From Pseudomonas sp. SLFW (GTDB taxonomy: Bacteria; Pseudomonadota; Gammaproteobacteria; Pseudomonadales; Pseudomonadaceae): a stretch of 64,000 bases of DNA. A program made the translations under genes and the position numbers. Below are positions 42,051 to 53,368 of this stretch, one piece after another. Location of the stretch: positions 124,001-188,000 of the forward strand of contig NZ_JAAAKW010000007.1 in assembly GCF_009905615.1 (NCBI RefSeq), in the 5' to 3' direction. The notes under the pieces were generated by a model that did no database searches, was not told the DNA's origin, and saw only the letters and a program-made list of their open reading frames with translations. The first letter of the stretch is position 1. Every line of letters begins with the position of its first letter.

Positions 42051-42671
42051 TCAGAGCGTCGACAGATCGATCGCCTGCAACAGCTCGGGGGCAAATCCGG
42101 CAATGCTCAACAGGGTCGGCATTTTTTCTGCGAACCCCTGAAAGCTGTGATCGCCGCCGGCCTCGATGCGCAAGGCACAGGCCCGATAAAACGCCTGCGC
42201 CCGTTTGTAATCCAGCGTCTCGTCACCGGTTTGCAGCCACACCTGAATGCGCTGCGGATCCTGTGGCGCGGGCACTTCAAGCTCTGCCAGCGCATCCACG
42301 TGATCGTGCGTCAGCTCCCAGCTTTCGCCGGTGTAGAGGTTCGTTTGGGTGCCCAGAAAACCGTCGAACAGCTGGTGTGGATTCACTGCTGGATTGATCA
42401 ACACAGCCTTGAGGCCATGTCGCTCAGCCAAGTGAGTCGCATAGTAGCCGCCGAGGGAGCTGCCGACCAGTAATGGCCGCCCGCCCAGTTCGTCGATGGC
42501 GGCTTCCAGCTGGGCGATGGCCTGGCGCGGATGATGATGCAGCTCCGGCACGCGCAGTTGCTCACTCAGACCAAGACGGTTCATCAGCCCGGACAGCTGC
42601 GTGGCCTTCTTCGACATCGCCGAGCTGTTCAGGCCATGTATATAAAGCAGTGTCGAGTGATCGTGATTCAC
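42051..42671 (-). CDS. yqiA: YqiA-type alpha/beta-hydrolase esterase
   Basis: 206 residues. LLYIHGLNSS forms the oxyanion region near residue 10-17, GSSLGGYYA holds the nucleophile Ser near 70, and GDHSFQGF gives the catalytic His near the C-terminus. YqiA/YcfP family; E. coli YqiA hydrolyses acyl-CoA thioesters and sits in the same nudF-yqiB-cpdA-yqiA-parE order. The start codon is GTG 42671 with GGAGG seven bases upstream. Confidence 0.92.
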   Translation of the reverse strand: MNHDHSTLLYIHGLNSSAMSKKATQLSGLMNRLGLSEQLRVPELHHHPRQAIAQLEAAIDELGGRPLLVGSSLGGYYATHLAERHGLKAVLINPAVNPHQLFDGFLGTQTNLYTGESWELTHDHVDALAELEVPAPQDPQRIQVWLQTGDETLDYKRAQAFYRACALRIEAGGDHSFQGFAEKMPTLLSIAGFAPELLQAIDLSTL

Positions 42672-42808
42672 GCCGTGGCCTCCAGAAGCTGCGAGTCGGG
42701 GTGAAAGCCGACGTTCTGGCTCTCACAGGGCAAAGCCACGCAGTTTACAGGGACAACAGCGTGAAGACTCGTTCGATGATGATTTACCGCGAATTCAGGA
42801 CGTTTCCT

Positions 42809-43618
42809 TCAATAGCCAGCGCCACTGAGGTCCACCTCAAACAGATTCGGATCGATGCGCGACACCCCCGTTTCGATCTGCCCATCGTCGAGCAGGCGCA
42901 GCCAGCGGTAACCAGGGGCCAGCGAATCAAGGGCGAAATCCATGCTGTTCGGTGCGAATTGAATGCAAGTGGAAGGTGAAGCCATTAGACGGACACCTTG
43001 GCGAGCCTGATCGAACTCTTGATGCACATGACCCCAGAGCACTGCGCGCGTTTGTGGAAAACGCTCCAGCACGGCAAACAGCGCATCGGGATTGCGCAGG
43101 CCGATTGGCGCCATCCATGCCGCGCCAATGGGTACTGGGTGGTGATGCAAGCAGATCAGATGATGACGCTCCGGCGCTTCGCTCAGGGCCTGCGCGAGCA
43201 ATTGCAGCTGCTTGTCCTCCAGATAGCCGGGAACGGAGCCTGAAACCGCCGAGTCCAGCATCGTGATGCGCCAGTTACCGACATCGACGACCGGGTCCAG
43301 GAGTTCGCTGCCCTGAGCTCCTATCGCCATCTCGCGAAGTTCGTCGTGATTGCCGGGAATCCAGCGCTTCGGCGCATCCAGTCGGTCGCTTTCAGTCCGA
43401 AACGCCTGATAAGACTCGACCGAGCCATCCTGCGACAAGTCGCCGGTGGCGAGCACCAGATCGATGTCGGGTTGCTCGGCGAGCACCAGATCGACCACAG
43501 CCTTGAGGCTGTCGCGGGTTTGCATGCCCAGCAGTTGGCCGTCCGCTTCAGCGAACAGGTGACTGTCGGACAGTTGAACCACCAACACGGAGGACGGGTT
43601 TGAAGGTGCGCTCGGCAA
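42809..43618 (-). CDS. cpdA: 3',5'-cyclic-AMP phosphodiesterase CpdA
   Basis: 269-residue calcineurin-like metallophosphoesterase. The metal motifs are all present: QLSDSHLF, TGDLSQDG, PGNHDE, HHHP and WGHVHQ. It hydrolyses cAMP and so limits Vfr/CRP signalling. The start codon is TTG at 43618, with GGAG seven bases upstream. The 137 bp to yqiA hold no gene. Confidence 0.95.
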   Translation of the reverse strand: MPSAPSNPSSVLVVQLSDSHLFAEADGQLLGMQTRDSLKAVVDLVLAEQPDIDLVLATGDLSQDGSVESYQAFRTESDRLDAPKRWIPGNHDELREMAIGAQGSELLDPVVDVGNWRITMLDSAVSGSVPGYLEDKQLQLLAQALSEAPERHHLICLHHHPVPIGAAWMAPIGLRNPDALFAVLERFPQTRAVLWGHVHQEFDQARQGVRLMASPSTCIQFAPNSMDFALDSLAPGYRWLRLLDDGQIETGVSRIDPNLFEVDLSGAGY

Positions 43619-43761
43619 TGGCCATCTCCTTGAGCAGGTATGGCCGGATTATGGTGTCTGATTGTTACGACGGCAAACCCGGAACAGCGTGGCAGTTCTC
43701 ATTTGCGCAACAGACTACGGGAAACCAGCGCCTCCCCTGCAGGCTCGCCGTACGCCCGGAC

Positions 43762-44208
43762 TTAGCGAACCGCCTCAAACTCATGACCGCACGCCAGACA
43801 ATGACTCAGCCATTCACCCAAGAACAGATTCAACTGGGCCTTTTCGTCCGGCTGGTGCATGTCGGCGTTGGGGTACGGATAGATCCCCCGGAAACGGCGC
43901 GCATGTTCGGCGCCGATGACTTCGGCCATGCGGGCGTCGTGGTAGACCTGCACCTCTAGGACGGGCACGGGCAGCCAAGGCAAGCTGTGCTCCTGGCGCA
44001 CGAGCAAGGTCGAGGTGTACGGGCAGTTCTGCACCACTTCAACCGCCAGCACGCCCAGCATTTGATCGCCTTGAGTAACAGCCACCCGGCGAGAGCGTTG
44101 TTCATTGCGCATGTCAGGTAACAGACGCATCAAGCGCGCGTAGTTCGCCTCACAGGCTGCTTGCAGCCCGGCGAGGTCGACACGGTAGCGCTCGCGCAGA
44201 AGATTCAC
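43762..44208 (-). CDS. yqiB: DUF1249 (YqiB) protein
   Basis: 148 residues from GTG 44208, which overlaps the nudF stop (GTGA) and has GGGGG eight bases upstream; a longer frame to 44250 would run deep into nudF. It has the DUF1249 pattern YARLMRLLPDMRN, NCPYTSTLLVRQ and VYHDARMAEVI near the middle. A conserved neighbour of nudF and cpdA in gamma-proteobacteria; its biochemical role is unknown. Confidence 0.9.
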   Translation of the reverse strand: MNLLRERYRVDLAGLQAACEANYARLMRLLPDMRNEQRSRRVAVTQGDQMLGVLAVEVVQNCPYTSTLLVRQEHSLPWLPVPVLEVQVYHDARMAEVIGAEHARRFRGIYPYPNADMHQPDEKAQLNLFLGEWLSHCLACGHEFEAVR

Positions 44209-44822
44209 GACCACAGCCCCCTGATTTCGGCGCGATTCAGCGCCAGCCACTGTATTGCGATGATAGTTGCCGCATTGACGATGCGTCCGTCTTTTACGGC
44301 TTGCATCGCGTCATCGAACGACCAGACCGACACACGGATGTCTTCGGCCTCTTCCTCCAGCCCATGCACCCCACCTGCCCCCGCGCTTTCGCATTTGCCC
44401 AAGTAGAGGTGAACGAATTCATTGCTGCCACCGGGCGACGGAAAGTATTTGGTGATCGGCCACAACGCGCTGAAGACAAGCCCAGCTTCCTCTTCTCCTT
44501 CGCGGTGAGCAACCTCCTCGGGCTGCTCTTTTTTATCGATCAGCCCGGCGACCATTTCGATCAGCCAAGGGTTGGGATGCTTGCCGACGACGCCGACCCG
44601 GAACTGCTCAAGCAGAACCACTTCGTCGCGCTTGGCATCGTAGGGCAGCACGCACACCGCATCATGACGCACGAACAGCTCGCGCTTGATTTCCGGCCCC
44701 ATGCCGCCGTCGAACAGCTCATGGCGCAGGTGCAGACGGTCCAGTTGGTAGAAGCCCTTGAAGCAGGTTTCGCGGTGGACGATCTCGTGCTTCGTGGGTG
44801 TCGATTTAGCGGTATCGGTCAT
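44205..44822 (-). CDS. nudF: ADP-ribose pyrophosphatase
   Basis: 205-residue Nudix hydrolase. The Nudix box GLIDKKEQPEEVAHREGEEE (followed by AGL) keeps every catalytic residue of GX5EX7REUXEEXGU. The following Pro-rich loop (PSPGGSNEFVHLYLG) is typical of ADP-ribose pyrophosphatases of the NudF type. ATG 44822 gives MTDTAKS; an upstream ATG at 44843 is less likely. First gene of the leftward nudF-yqiB-cpdA-yqiA-parE-...-parC series. Confidence 0.95.
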   Translation of the reverse strand: MTDTAKSTPTKHEIVHRETCFKGFYQLDRLHLRHELFDGGMGPEIKRELFVRHDAVCVLPYDAKRDEVVLLEQFRVGVVGKHPNPWLIEMVAGLIDKKEQPEEVAHREGEEEAGLVFSALWPITKYFPSPGGSNEFVHLYLGKCESAGAGGVHGLEEEAEDIRVSVWSFDDAMQAVKDGRIVNAATIIAIQWLALNRAEIRGLWS

Positions 44823-45053
44823 AGATTTCTCACTGCAAAGCACTTGTGACTTCGCGCCATCCTAACGTGCTGCCACGCGGGATGCAGCCCCTGGACTTGG
44901 CAAATCCGGCACTCAGGGTAGACGAAGGCAGGGGAATGGCACTCTAATCCGCCCAATGGCGAACTGATTGCGCCACAGACAGTCGAAGCCTGTTGCCGTT
45001 ACCCCTCTGTGATGGCCCTTTATGGCCCTTATATGCCAACGCCAAGGATCACC

Positions 45054-45800
45054 ATGTCGTTTCTGAAAATCGTTTCAATGGCCTGCCTGGCCCTGATACT
45101 GGGTGCCTGCCAGAGCTTTTTCGAACCCAACATGCGAAAGCCGCTGACCGTTCAGCGCGACGCGTCCGAGCTGATCAAGCCGGGCTGCACCACGGATGAC
45201 TGCCCGTTGGTGAACATCGACACTGTGCACTTTCCGGATGAACCGAAGCTGGACGGCATCGTGCAGCGCACCCTGCTGCAATTGACCCGCAGCGACACCG
45301 ACGGCCCTGTGCCGCCGACGCTCAAGGCCTATCAGGAGCAGTTCCTCGCCCGAGCCCCGGCGCGCAACGCCAGCTATTTGCAAGCGAAAGTACGCGAGCA
45401 GCATGACGGTCTTGTGGTGGTTGAGCTGTCGAGCTACCTCGACGCTGGCGGCGCCCATGGCGACCCAGGCCGCGCGTTCATCAACTATTCCCGTCAACAG
45501 CAACGCGTGCTGACGCTGGCCGACATGCTGGTGCCAGGCCAGGAAGCGGCCTTCTGGGCTAAAGCGGAGCTGGCACACCAGGCCTGGCAAATCAGCGTCA
45601 AGCTGGACAAGGACACCGAGTTCCAGAAGATGTGGCCATTCAAGCGCACTTCCAACGTCGCCCTGACGTACGGTGCCGTGATCCTGAAATACCCGGTCAC
45701 CACCATCGCTCCGTACGCCATGGGCCACATCGAGCTGAAGATTCCGTATCCGCAGCTCAACGGCATCCTCAAACCGGAACTGTTCCCCGGTCGGAGTTGA
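45054..45800 (+). CDS. RsiV/DUF3298-type lipoprotein
   Basis: 248 residues. The signal MSFLKIVSMACLALILGAC has lipobox ILGAC. The mature protein has a DUF4163/DUF3298-type fold (VVVELSSYLDAGGAHGDPG, ITTIAPYAMGHIELKIPY) like the extracytoplasmic domain of RsiV. ATG 45054 has AAGGA five bases upstream. The function is unknown; an envelope role is likely. Its last 32 bp overlap the convergent cytX 3' end. Confidence 0.82.
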   Translation: MSFLKIVSMACLALILGACQSFFEPNMRKPLTVQRDASELIKPGCTTDDCPLVNIDTVHFPDEPKLDGIVQRTLLQLTRSDTDGPVPPTLKAYQEQFLARAPARNASYLQAKVREQHDGLVVVELSSYLDAGGAHGDPGRAFINYSRQQQRVLTLADMLVPGQEAAFWAKAELAHQAWQISVKLDKDTEFQKMWPFKRTSNVALTYGAVILKYPVTTIAPYAMGHIELKIPYPQLNGILKPELFPGRS

Positions 45801-47058
45801 TCGCCTTGCTCAGCGCCAGTTGCAGCACGCCAGCCACGATGAGGGCTGGCAGTGTTGCACCGACGTTGGGGTAAAGGTTCGCCAATACGTGGTAAGTCGC
45901 GATGCCGCCGACCCACGCCAGCAGCGTCATCCAGCGCAAACCCACCGTCGCGGTGCCATGGCTGCGGCGGCGCAGGATGAAGTGATCCACCAGCACTACG
46001 CCAAACAGCGGCGCGAACACAGAGCCGATCAGCAGCAGGAAGTTCTGGTACTGCGCCAAGGGTGCGAAGCAGGCGATCAGCGTGCAGATCACGCCGATAG
46101 CCAGCGCCAGATGTTCGACTTTGGCTTTCAACAGAATCCCGCTTGAAACCGCTGCCGAGTGAATGTCGGCGAAGGCGTTTTCGGACTCGTCGAGCAAGAT
46201 CAGCAGCAGCGGAATGCCCATCCCTGCCCCGGCCAGTGCCAACAGCAGCGCATTCGCTTCACCGCTCGGCGCGAACGCGAGGGTGTAGGCGACGCCCAGG
46301 GTCATCAGCCAGAAGTTGCCGATAAAGAAGCCCAACACCGTGCCGCCGAACACGCCGGTGCCGCGTTTGCCGAAGCGTGAATAGTCGGCGATCAGAGGCA
46401 GCCACGACAGCGGCATGGCGATGGCGATGTCGAAACCCACGGCAAACGGCAGCGAGCCATCGCCCGCTCGCGACCAGAGTGCGGCGAGATCAGCCTTGGC
46501 GAACAGGTTCCAGGTCAGCCAGACGCACGCCGCCAGCAACAGCCAGATGCCCCACTTGCGCAGGATCTGCCGCACAAAGGTGAGCGGGCCACTGACCGCC
46601 AGCAGGGTTGCCAGGCCGCCGAACAGCAGCGTCCAGAGCAGCGGGCTTGTCCACAGGCTGCCTTCATTGAAAGCGCCCGCGGCGAGCAGACTGGCCGCAT
46701 CGCGCATGACGATGATCTCGAAAGACCCCCAGCCCACCAGTTGCAACAGGTTGAGAATCGCTGGCACGCCCGCGCCTTTGGTGCCAAGGCTAAGCTTGAG
46801 CGCGGCCATCGACGACAGCCCGGTGTCGCTGCCAATCACGCCCACGGCGGCCAGCAGCAGAACGCCGACCAGGGTGCCGAGGAAGATCGCCAGCATCGAG
46901 CCGGACATGCCCAAACCCGGTGCCAGCAACGCGCCGGTTTGCAAGACCATCAGGCCGATGCCGAGGGAGAACCACAGGGAAAACAGATCACGCCCGCCGA
47001 AGACCCGCTTGCTGGCGGGGACGGGGATGTCGGGTGAATAGGTGCTGGGTGTGTTCAC
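45769..47058 (-). CDS. cytX: Hydroxymethylpyrimidine transporter CytX (NCS1 family)
   Basis: 429 residues with about 12 membrane segments, NCS1 family. Conserved features are SLWFSLGIGLMVLQTGALLAPG in segment 1 and LSWLPLIADYSRFGK in segment 6. CytX-type carriers import the thiamine precursor HMP and sit beside thiamine genes; here thiC is next. The start codon is GTG 47058 with AGGGA seven bases upstream. Downstream of thiC on the same strand, so it may share the TPP riboswitch, although 205 bp of repeats separate them. Confidence 0.9.
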   Translation of the reverse strand: MNTPSTYSPDIPVPASKRVFGGRDLFSLWFSLGIGLMVLQTGALLAPGLGMSGSMLAIFLGTLVGVLLLAAVGVIGSDTGLSSMAALKLSLGTKGAGVPAILNLLQLVGWGSFEIIVMRDAASLLAAGAFNEGSLWTSPLLWTLLFGGLATLLAVSGPLTFVRQILRKWGIWLLLAACVWLTWNLFAKADLAALWSRAGDGSLPFAVGFDIAIAMPLSWLPLIADYSRFGKRGTGVFGGTVLGFFIGNFWLMTLGVAYTLAFAPSGEANALLLALAGAGMGIPLLLILLDESENAFADIHSAAVSSGILLKAKVEHLALAIGVICTLIACFAPLAQYQNFLLLIGSVFAPLFGVVLVDHFILRRRSHGTATVGLRWMTLLAWVGGIATYHVLANLYPNVGATLPALIVAGVLQLALSKAINSDRGTVPV

Positions 47059-47084
47059 ATTAAGATCCCTGGAAAAGCAGTGAT

Positions 47085-47261
47085 GAGCTTCAAGCTACAA
47101 GCTGCAAGTAAGAGCAAAAGCGGATCTGCGGCGGCTTGTAGATTGCCGTTCGCGGCCAGATCAAAAGAAGCAGTGGAAAGCCTCAAGCGGCAAGCTACAC
47201 GTTTGAAGCCAAAGCAGATCTGCTTTGGCTTCTAGCTTGCAGCTCGCCGCTCGCCGCTCGT
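47085..47261. repeat. AGCTGCAAG-type repeats with a perfect 28-bp palindrome
   Basis: Inverted copies of CAAGCT(A/G)CAAG lie at both ends (47090-47107 and 47231-47261). At 47205-47232 is a perfect palindrome with GAAGCCAAAGCAGA arms. It has no T-run, so it may stabilise RNA ends or act in attenuation rather than terminate. Same repeat family as 1585-1650. Confidence 0.65.
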
Positions 47262-47263
47262 GG

Positions 47264-49303
<2,040 letters not shown>

Positions 49304-49332
49304 TCAAGAGGACTCGCCGGGAGACGAGAAAT

Positions 49333-49420
49333 CTTGTTCCCTACGCAGGCGCTAACCTGATCAGGTTCAACGGGATCCGGATTATCCGATCTCAGCCTCA
49401 TAGCAAGGCACCCCGACAAG
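49333..49420 (-). promoter_or_regulatory. TPP riboswitch (THI element) of thiC
   Basis: Minus strand: P1 CTTGT pairs with ACAAG. GGGGTGCC, GCTGAGAT, CCGTTGAACCTGATC and GCGTAGGGAACAAG are the conserved TPP aptamer blocks in order. The 180-nt platform to the thiC ATG includes a small TGTTCAA/TTGAACA hairpin (49267-49283). Whether control is by termination or by start-site access cannot be told by eye. The rest of the 49151-49332 leader holds no gene. Confidence 0.95.
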
Positions 49421-49429
49421 AACGGCGCC

Positions 49430-49459
49430 AGTCTAGACGCGTGACGGGGCAAACGCCAA
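49430..49459 (-). promoter_or_regulatory. Sigma-70 promoter of thiC
   Basis: TTGGCG (49454-49459), an 18-bp spacer and TAGACT (49430-49435), so the transcript starts at about the first base of the TPP aptamer. Confidence 0.55.
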
Positions 49460-49500
49460 GCGAGGAATTCAAACGCTTGTTAAATGGCCGATATGGCGGA

Positions 49501-49529
49501 TTGTTGTAGGGATCGCGCGGAACTACACT
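49501..49529 (+). promoter_or_regulatory. Sigma-70 promoter of tolC
   Basis: TTGTTG (49501-49506), a 17-bp spacer and TACACT (49524-49529), divergent from the thiC promoter. It leaves a leader of about 55 nt. Confidence 0.55.
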
Positions 49530-49591
49530 CGCTACGCGACGCCAAAAGCCGTCTGCACTGAATCAGCGACAACAACTACTAGGGAATGTCT

Positions 49592-51031
49592 ATGCTGCGC
49601 AACTTTTCACTGGCCATTGCCGTGTCGTGTGCGTCGAATGCAATGGCCGGGGCAGCGGACTTGCCTCTGCCGACCAAGACCGGACTGGTCAGCGTCTACC
49701 AGGAAGCCGTCAACAATAACGCCGACCTGGCTGCGGCCCGCGCCAGCTATGACGCGCAGAAAGAAATCGTGCCCCAGGCCCGCGCGGGTCTGCTGCCGAA
49801 CATTTCCGGCGGTGCCGACGTGAACAACACGCGCACCAAGATCGACGAGCCGTCTGCCGTGATCAATCGCAGCGGCACGGTTTATCGCGCGACCCTGAGC
49901 CAGCCGATTTTCCGCGCCGACCGCTGGTTCCAGCTCAAGGCCGCCAAGGACGTCAACGAACAGGCGATCCTGCAACTGTCGGCCACCGAACAGAACCTGA
50001 TCCTGCAAAGCGCCGAAGATTACTTCACGGTGCTGCGCGCCCAGGACAATCTGGCCTCGACCAAGGCGGAAGAAGCGGCATTCAAGCGCCAGCTGGATCA
50101 GGCCAATGAGCGCTTTGACGTAGGCCTTTCGGACAAGACCGACGTGCTGCAAGCCCAGGCCAGCTATGACACCGCTCGCGCTGCACGCATTGTCGCCAAG
50201 CGTCAGGTGGACGATGCGTTTCAGGCCTTGGTGACCCTGACCAACCGCGAATACAACGCCATCGAAGGCATCGTGCATACCTTGCCAGTGCTGGCACCGA
50301 CGCCAAACGACGCCAAATCTTGGGTCGATACCGCCTCGCAACAGAACCTCAACCTGCTGGCCAGCAACTACGCTGTCAGCGCCGCCGAAGAGACCCTGCG
50401 CCAACGCAAGGCCGGTCATGCGCCGACCGTCGATGCCGTCGCCCAATACGAAAAAGGCGACAACGACCCGCTGGGCTTCACCAACCCAAACTACACCGGT
50501 CAGAGTTTTCACGGCAGCGTCGAACAACGCACCATCGGTCTGCAAGTGAACATCCCGATCTACAGCGGCGGCCTGACCAGCTCGCAAGTGCGCGAAGCCT
50601 ACGCCCGCCTTGGCCAGACCGAGCAGCAACGCGAAGGCCTGCGCCGTCAGGTGGTGGAAAACACCCGCAACCTGCACCGCGCCGTGAACACCGACGTCGA
50701 GCAGGTCCAGGCACGCAAACAGTCGATCATCTCCAACCAGAGCGCGCTGGAAGCCACGGAAATCGGGTATCAGGTGGGCACACGTAACATCGTTGACGTG
50801 CTGGACGCGCAACGCCAGCTGTACGCCTCGGTGCGCGATTACAACAACACCCGCTACGACTACATCCTCGACAACCTGCGCTTGAAACAGGCGGCGGGCA
50901 CGTTGAGCCCGGGGGATTTGCAAGATCTGTCGCGCTTCCTCAAACCGGATTACAACCCGGACAAAGACTTCCTGCCGCCGGATCTGGCGAAAGAGGCGGC
51001 GAAGAATTTTGAAAGGCCGTCGGAGCGGTAA
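49592..51031 (+). CDS. tolC: TolC-family outer-membrane efflux channel
   Basis: 479 residues with signal peptide MLRNFSLAIAVSCASNAMA. Two tandem OEP repeats give the TolC barrel and periplasmic tunnel; typical segments are NNADLAAARASYDAQ, the SQPIFRADRW strand and its repeat VNIPIYSGGLTSSQV. It has no lipobox, unlike OprM-type channels. By position after thiC it corresponds to P. aeruginosa PA4974 (OpmH). ATG 49592 has AGGGA six bases upstream; ATG 49586 overlaps that site. Confidence 0.93.
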   Translation: MLRNFSLAIAVSCASNAMAGAADLPLPTKTGLVSVYQEAVNNNADLAAARASYDAQKEIVPQARAGLLPNISGGADVNNTRTKIDEPSAVINRSGTVYRATLSQPIFRADRWFQLKAAKDVNEQAILQLSATEQNLILQSAEDYFTVLRAQDNLASTKAEEAAFKRQLDQANERFDVGLSDKTDVLQAQASYDTARAARIVAKRQVDDAFQALVTLTNREYNAIEGIVHTLPVLAPTPNDAKSWVDTASQQNLNLLASNYAVSAAEETLRQRKAGHAPTVDAVAQYEKGDNDPLGFTNPNYTGQSFHGSVEQRTIGLQVNIPIYSGGLTSSQVREAYARLGQTEQQREGLRRQVVENTRNLHRAVNTDVEQVQARKQSIISNQSALEATEIGYQVGTRNIVDVLDAQRQLYASVRDYNNTRYDYILDNLRLKQAAGTLSPGDLQDLSRFLKPDYNPDKDFLPPDLAKEAAKNFERPSER

Positions 51032-51066
51032 GTTGCCCACCCTTTCGGGCGGGTAACACACATTCT

Positions 51067-51155
51067 TGTAGGAGCCGGCTTGCTGGCGAACCCGGTGTGT
51101 CATTCAGCACAAATGTGTCTGCTCCACCGCATTCGCCAGCAAGCCGGCTCCTACA
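51067..51155. repeat. REPIN, GAGCCGGC subtype
   Basis: TGTAGGAGCCGGCTTGCTGG (from 51067) and its reverse complement (ending 51155) enclose about 40 bp, between convergent tolC and waaA. The arm sequence differs from the GAGTGAGC subtype elsewhere. Confidence 0.85.
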
Positions 51156-51188
51156 GATCATGCCCAGGTCTGAAGAATCAGGTTGGAA

Positions 51189-52460
51189 TCAGATCAACCG
51201 CCCGATCCCATCCAATAACTTCTGCAGCGCCCCCTGATTAGCCTTCATCACCGCCAATCCCGCATCGGCCATCGATTTTGCCTGCTCAGGCTGTTCGATC
51301 AACCGCTGCACCACCGCTGCCAATCCCGCTGCATCGCTCACCTCTTCCAACGCCCCGGCATTACGCAACAGGGCGGCGATTTCGAGGAAGTTGAACAGGT
51401 GGGGGCCGCTCAGGACAGGTTTATCCAGTGCTGCAGGTTCCAGCAGGTTATGCCCGCCGTTGGGCACGAGGCTGCCGCCGACGAAGGCGATGTCAGCCAA
51501 GGCATACAGAAACAGCAGCTCGCCCATGGTGTCGCCCACCAACACCGATGTCGTATTCGTCACAGGCTCGGACGTCGAACGCCGAACGCTGGAAAAGCCC
51601 TGCTGCTGGCTCATTTCGAACACGCTGTTGAAGCGTTCGGGGTGACGGGGCACCAATATCAGCAGCGCGTCGGGCCGGGTTTTCAGCAATTGGCGATGGG
51701 CTGACAACACCACCTCGTCCTCACCGGCGTGTGTACTGGCCGCGATCCATACCGGGCGGTTCGTGGTCTGCCAATCCGCCCGCTGCTGCGCCGCCCGCCC
51801 CAGCAATTGCGGGTCGATGGTCAGGTCGAATTTGATCGAGCCGGTGACCGTCACGCATTCCGGGCGAGCGCCGAGGTCACGAAAGCGCTGGGCTTCCGTT
51901 TCTGTCTGCACAGCGATCAGGCTCATTTCGGCAAGCATTGGACGGGTCAGTTTGGCGAATTTTCCGTAGCCTCGCGCCGAACGCTCTGACAACCGCGCGT
52001 TCGCCAATACCGTCGGAATACCCCGTTTCGCACACTGGTGAATGTGGTTGGGCCACAGCTCGGTTTCCATGATCACACCGATCTTTGGCTGGACATGGTC
52101 GAGAAACCGCCCCGCTGCCCACGGAAAATCGTACGGCAGGTAGCAATGCTGAATCCGAGGCTCGTTGGCGAACATCGACTGGATGCGCTCGGAGCCGGTC
52201 GGCGTCATGCAAGTGATGGTGATCGGCAATTCGGGATAGCGCGTCAGCAAGGCGCGAATCATCGGCGCGGCGGCAATGCTTTCGCCCACTGAGACTGCGT
52301 GGACCCAGATGCCACCCTTCTGCATCGGCGGCAATCCACGGGCAAAACGCTCGCCAATACGTTGTGCGTAAGCCGGGGCTTTGCGCGCCCGAAGCCACAA
52401 GCGCAACGCGATCAAAGGCAGGCCGAGGTGAAACAGGAATGTGTAGAGAGTTCTATTCAT
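51189..52460 (-). CDS. waaA: 3-deoxy-D-manno-octulosonic acid transferase
   Basis: 423-residue GT30 enzyme (KdtA) that attaches Kdo to lipid A precursor at the inner membrane. It has an N-terminal membrane-proximal segment (LYTFLFHLGLPLIALRLWL), then IWVHAVSVGESIAAAP, PYDFPWAAGRF and METELWPN, with GGHNLLEPA in the C-terminal donor domain. ATG 52460 is used because a longer start would overlap the LysR gene. Confidence 0.96.
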   Translation of the reverse strand: MNRTLYTFLFHLGLPLIALRLWLRARKAPAYAQRIGERFARGLPPMQKGGIWVHAVSVGESIAAAPMIRALLTRYPELPITITCMTPTGSERIQSMFANEPRIQHCYLPYDFPWAAGRFLDHVQPKIGVIMETELWPNHIHQCAKRGIPTVLANARLSERSARGYGKFAKLTRPMLAEMSLIAVQTETEAQRFRDLGARPECVTVTGSIKFDLTIDPQLLGRAAQQRADWQTTNRPVWIAASTHAGEDEVVLSAHRQLLKTRPDALLILVPRHPERFNSVFEMSQQQGFSSVRRSTSEPVTNTTSVLVGDTMGELLFLYALADIAFVGGSLVPNGGHNLLEPAALDKPVLSGPHLFNFLEIAALLRNAGALEEVSDAAGLAAVVQRLIEQPEQAKSMADAGLAVMKANQGALQKLLDGIGRLI

Positions 52461-52474
52461 GGGCGCGGAGTTTA

Positions 52475-53359
52475 TCAGCCAATGGCCTTCAAATGATGGG
52501 TGAAACATTCAGCGAGCCAGCGTGCGGCTGGCCCCAGTGGCTCGTCGCGGCGCCAGACCATTTCAACGACCAGCGCGGGTGGCGTCCATTCACTGCTCAG
52601 TTCGAGCATCTGATTTTGGTAGGTCGGGTATTGCACCACATGGCGCGGCAGCCAGGCCCAGCCCAGGCCGCGCATCAACAGCTCGGCCATGGCGTAAAAA
52701 CTGTCAGCGCGCCAGACCTGCGGGCTGATCTGTTCGCCGCCGGGGTAGCCGCTTTGTTGCGGGGTGATCAGCAACTGCCGATGCCGCGCCAGTTTCTGTC
52801 GGGTGATGGCGGTTTCGCTGGCTAACGGATGCGTAATCGCACAAACCGTGACCATCTCCACGCTGCCGAGCACGCGCCGTTCGAGGGCTTCGGGCATTTG
52901 CTCGTGATGGAACAGCAGACCGAGGTCGGCCTTTCGCTCCAACAGCTTGCGCGCCACATCGCCCTGAGCACCGCTGGCCAGTTGAACCTCAACGCTGGGG
53001 AAACGCTCGTCTAGCGCTTCGAGACTGTCCAGCACCGGCTGATAGGGCATTGCTTCATCCAGGGCCAGCCGCAAACGTGCTTCTTGCCCGCGCATCAGGG
53101 CCATGGCACGGCCGTCGAGCCGGTCGCATTGCCGCAACAATTCCCGCGCCTCTTCGAGCAAGGCACTCCCCGCTTCTGTCAGGCGAGGCTGGCGTCCGCT
53201 GCTGCGATCGAACAGGCTCACCCCGAGGTCGGTTTCCAGCATCGCAATCGCGCTGCTGACCGCCGACTGCGCACGCCGCGACTCCCTCGCCACGGCGGAA
53301 AACGAACGCTGCTCAGCCACACTGACAAACAGACGGATCTGTTCGAGGCTCCATTCCAT
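52475..53359 (-). CDS. LysR-family transcriptional regulator
   Basis: 294 residues. The winged-helix N-terminus (LEQIRLFVSVAEQRSFSAVARESRRAQSAVSSAI...) is followed by a substrate-binding domain. It is divergent from the SMR efflux gene, with a clear palindrome in the gap, so it probably controls that gene and itself. The effector is unknown. It corresponds by place to PA4989. Confidence 0.93.
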   Translation of the reverse strand: MEWSLEQIRLFVSVAEQRSFSAVARESRRAQSAVSSAIAMLETDLGVSLFDRSSGRQPRLTEAGSALLEEARELLRQCDRLDGRAMALMRGQEARLRLALDEAMPYQPVLDSLEALDERFPSVEVQLASGAQGDVARKLLERKADLGLLFHHEQMPEALERRVLGSVEMVTVCAITHPLASETAITRQKLARHRQLLITPQQSGYPGGEQISPQVWRADSFYAMAELLMRGLGWAWLPRHVVQYPTYQNQMLELSSEWTPPALVVEMVWRRDEPLGPAARWLAECFTHHLKAIG

Positions 53360-53368
53360 GACCTGCCA

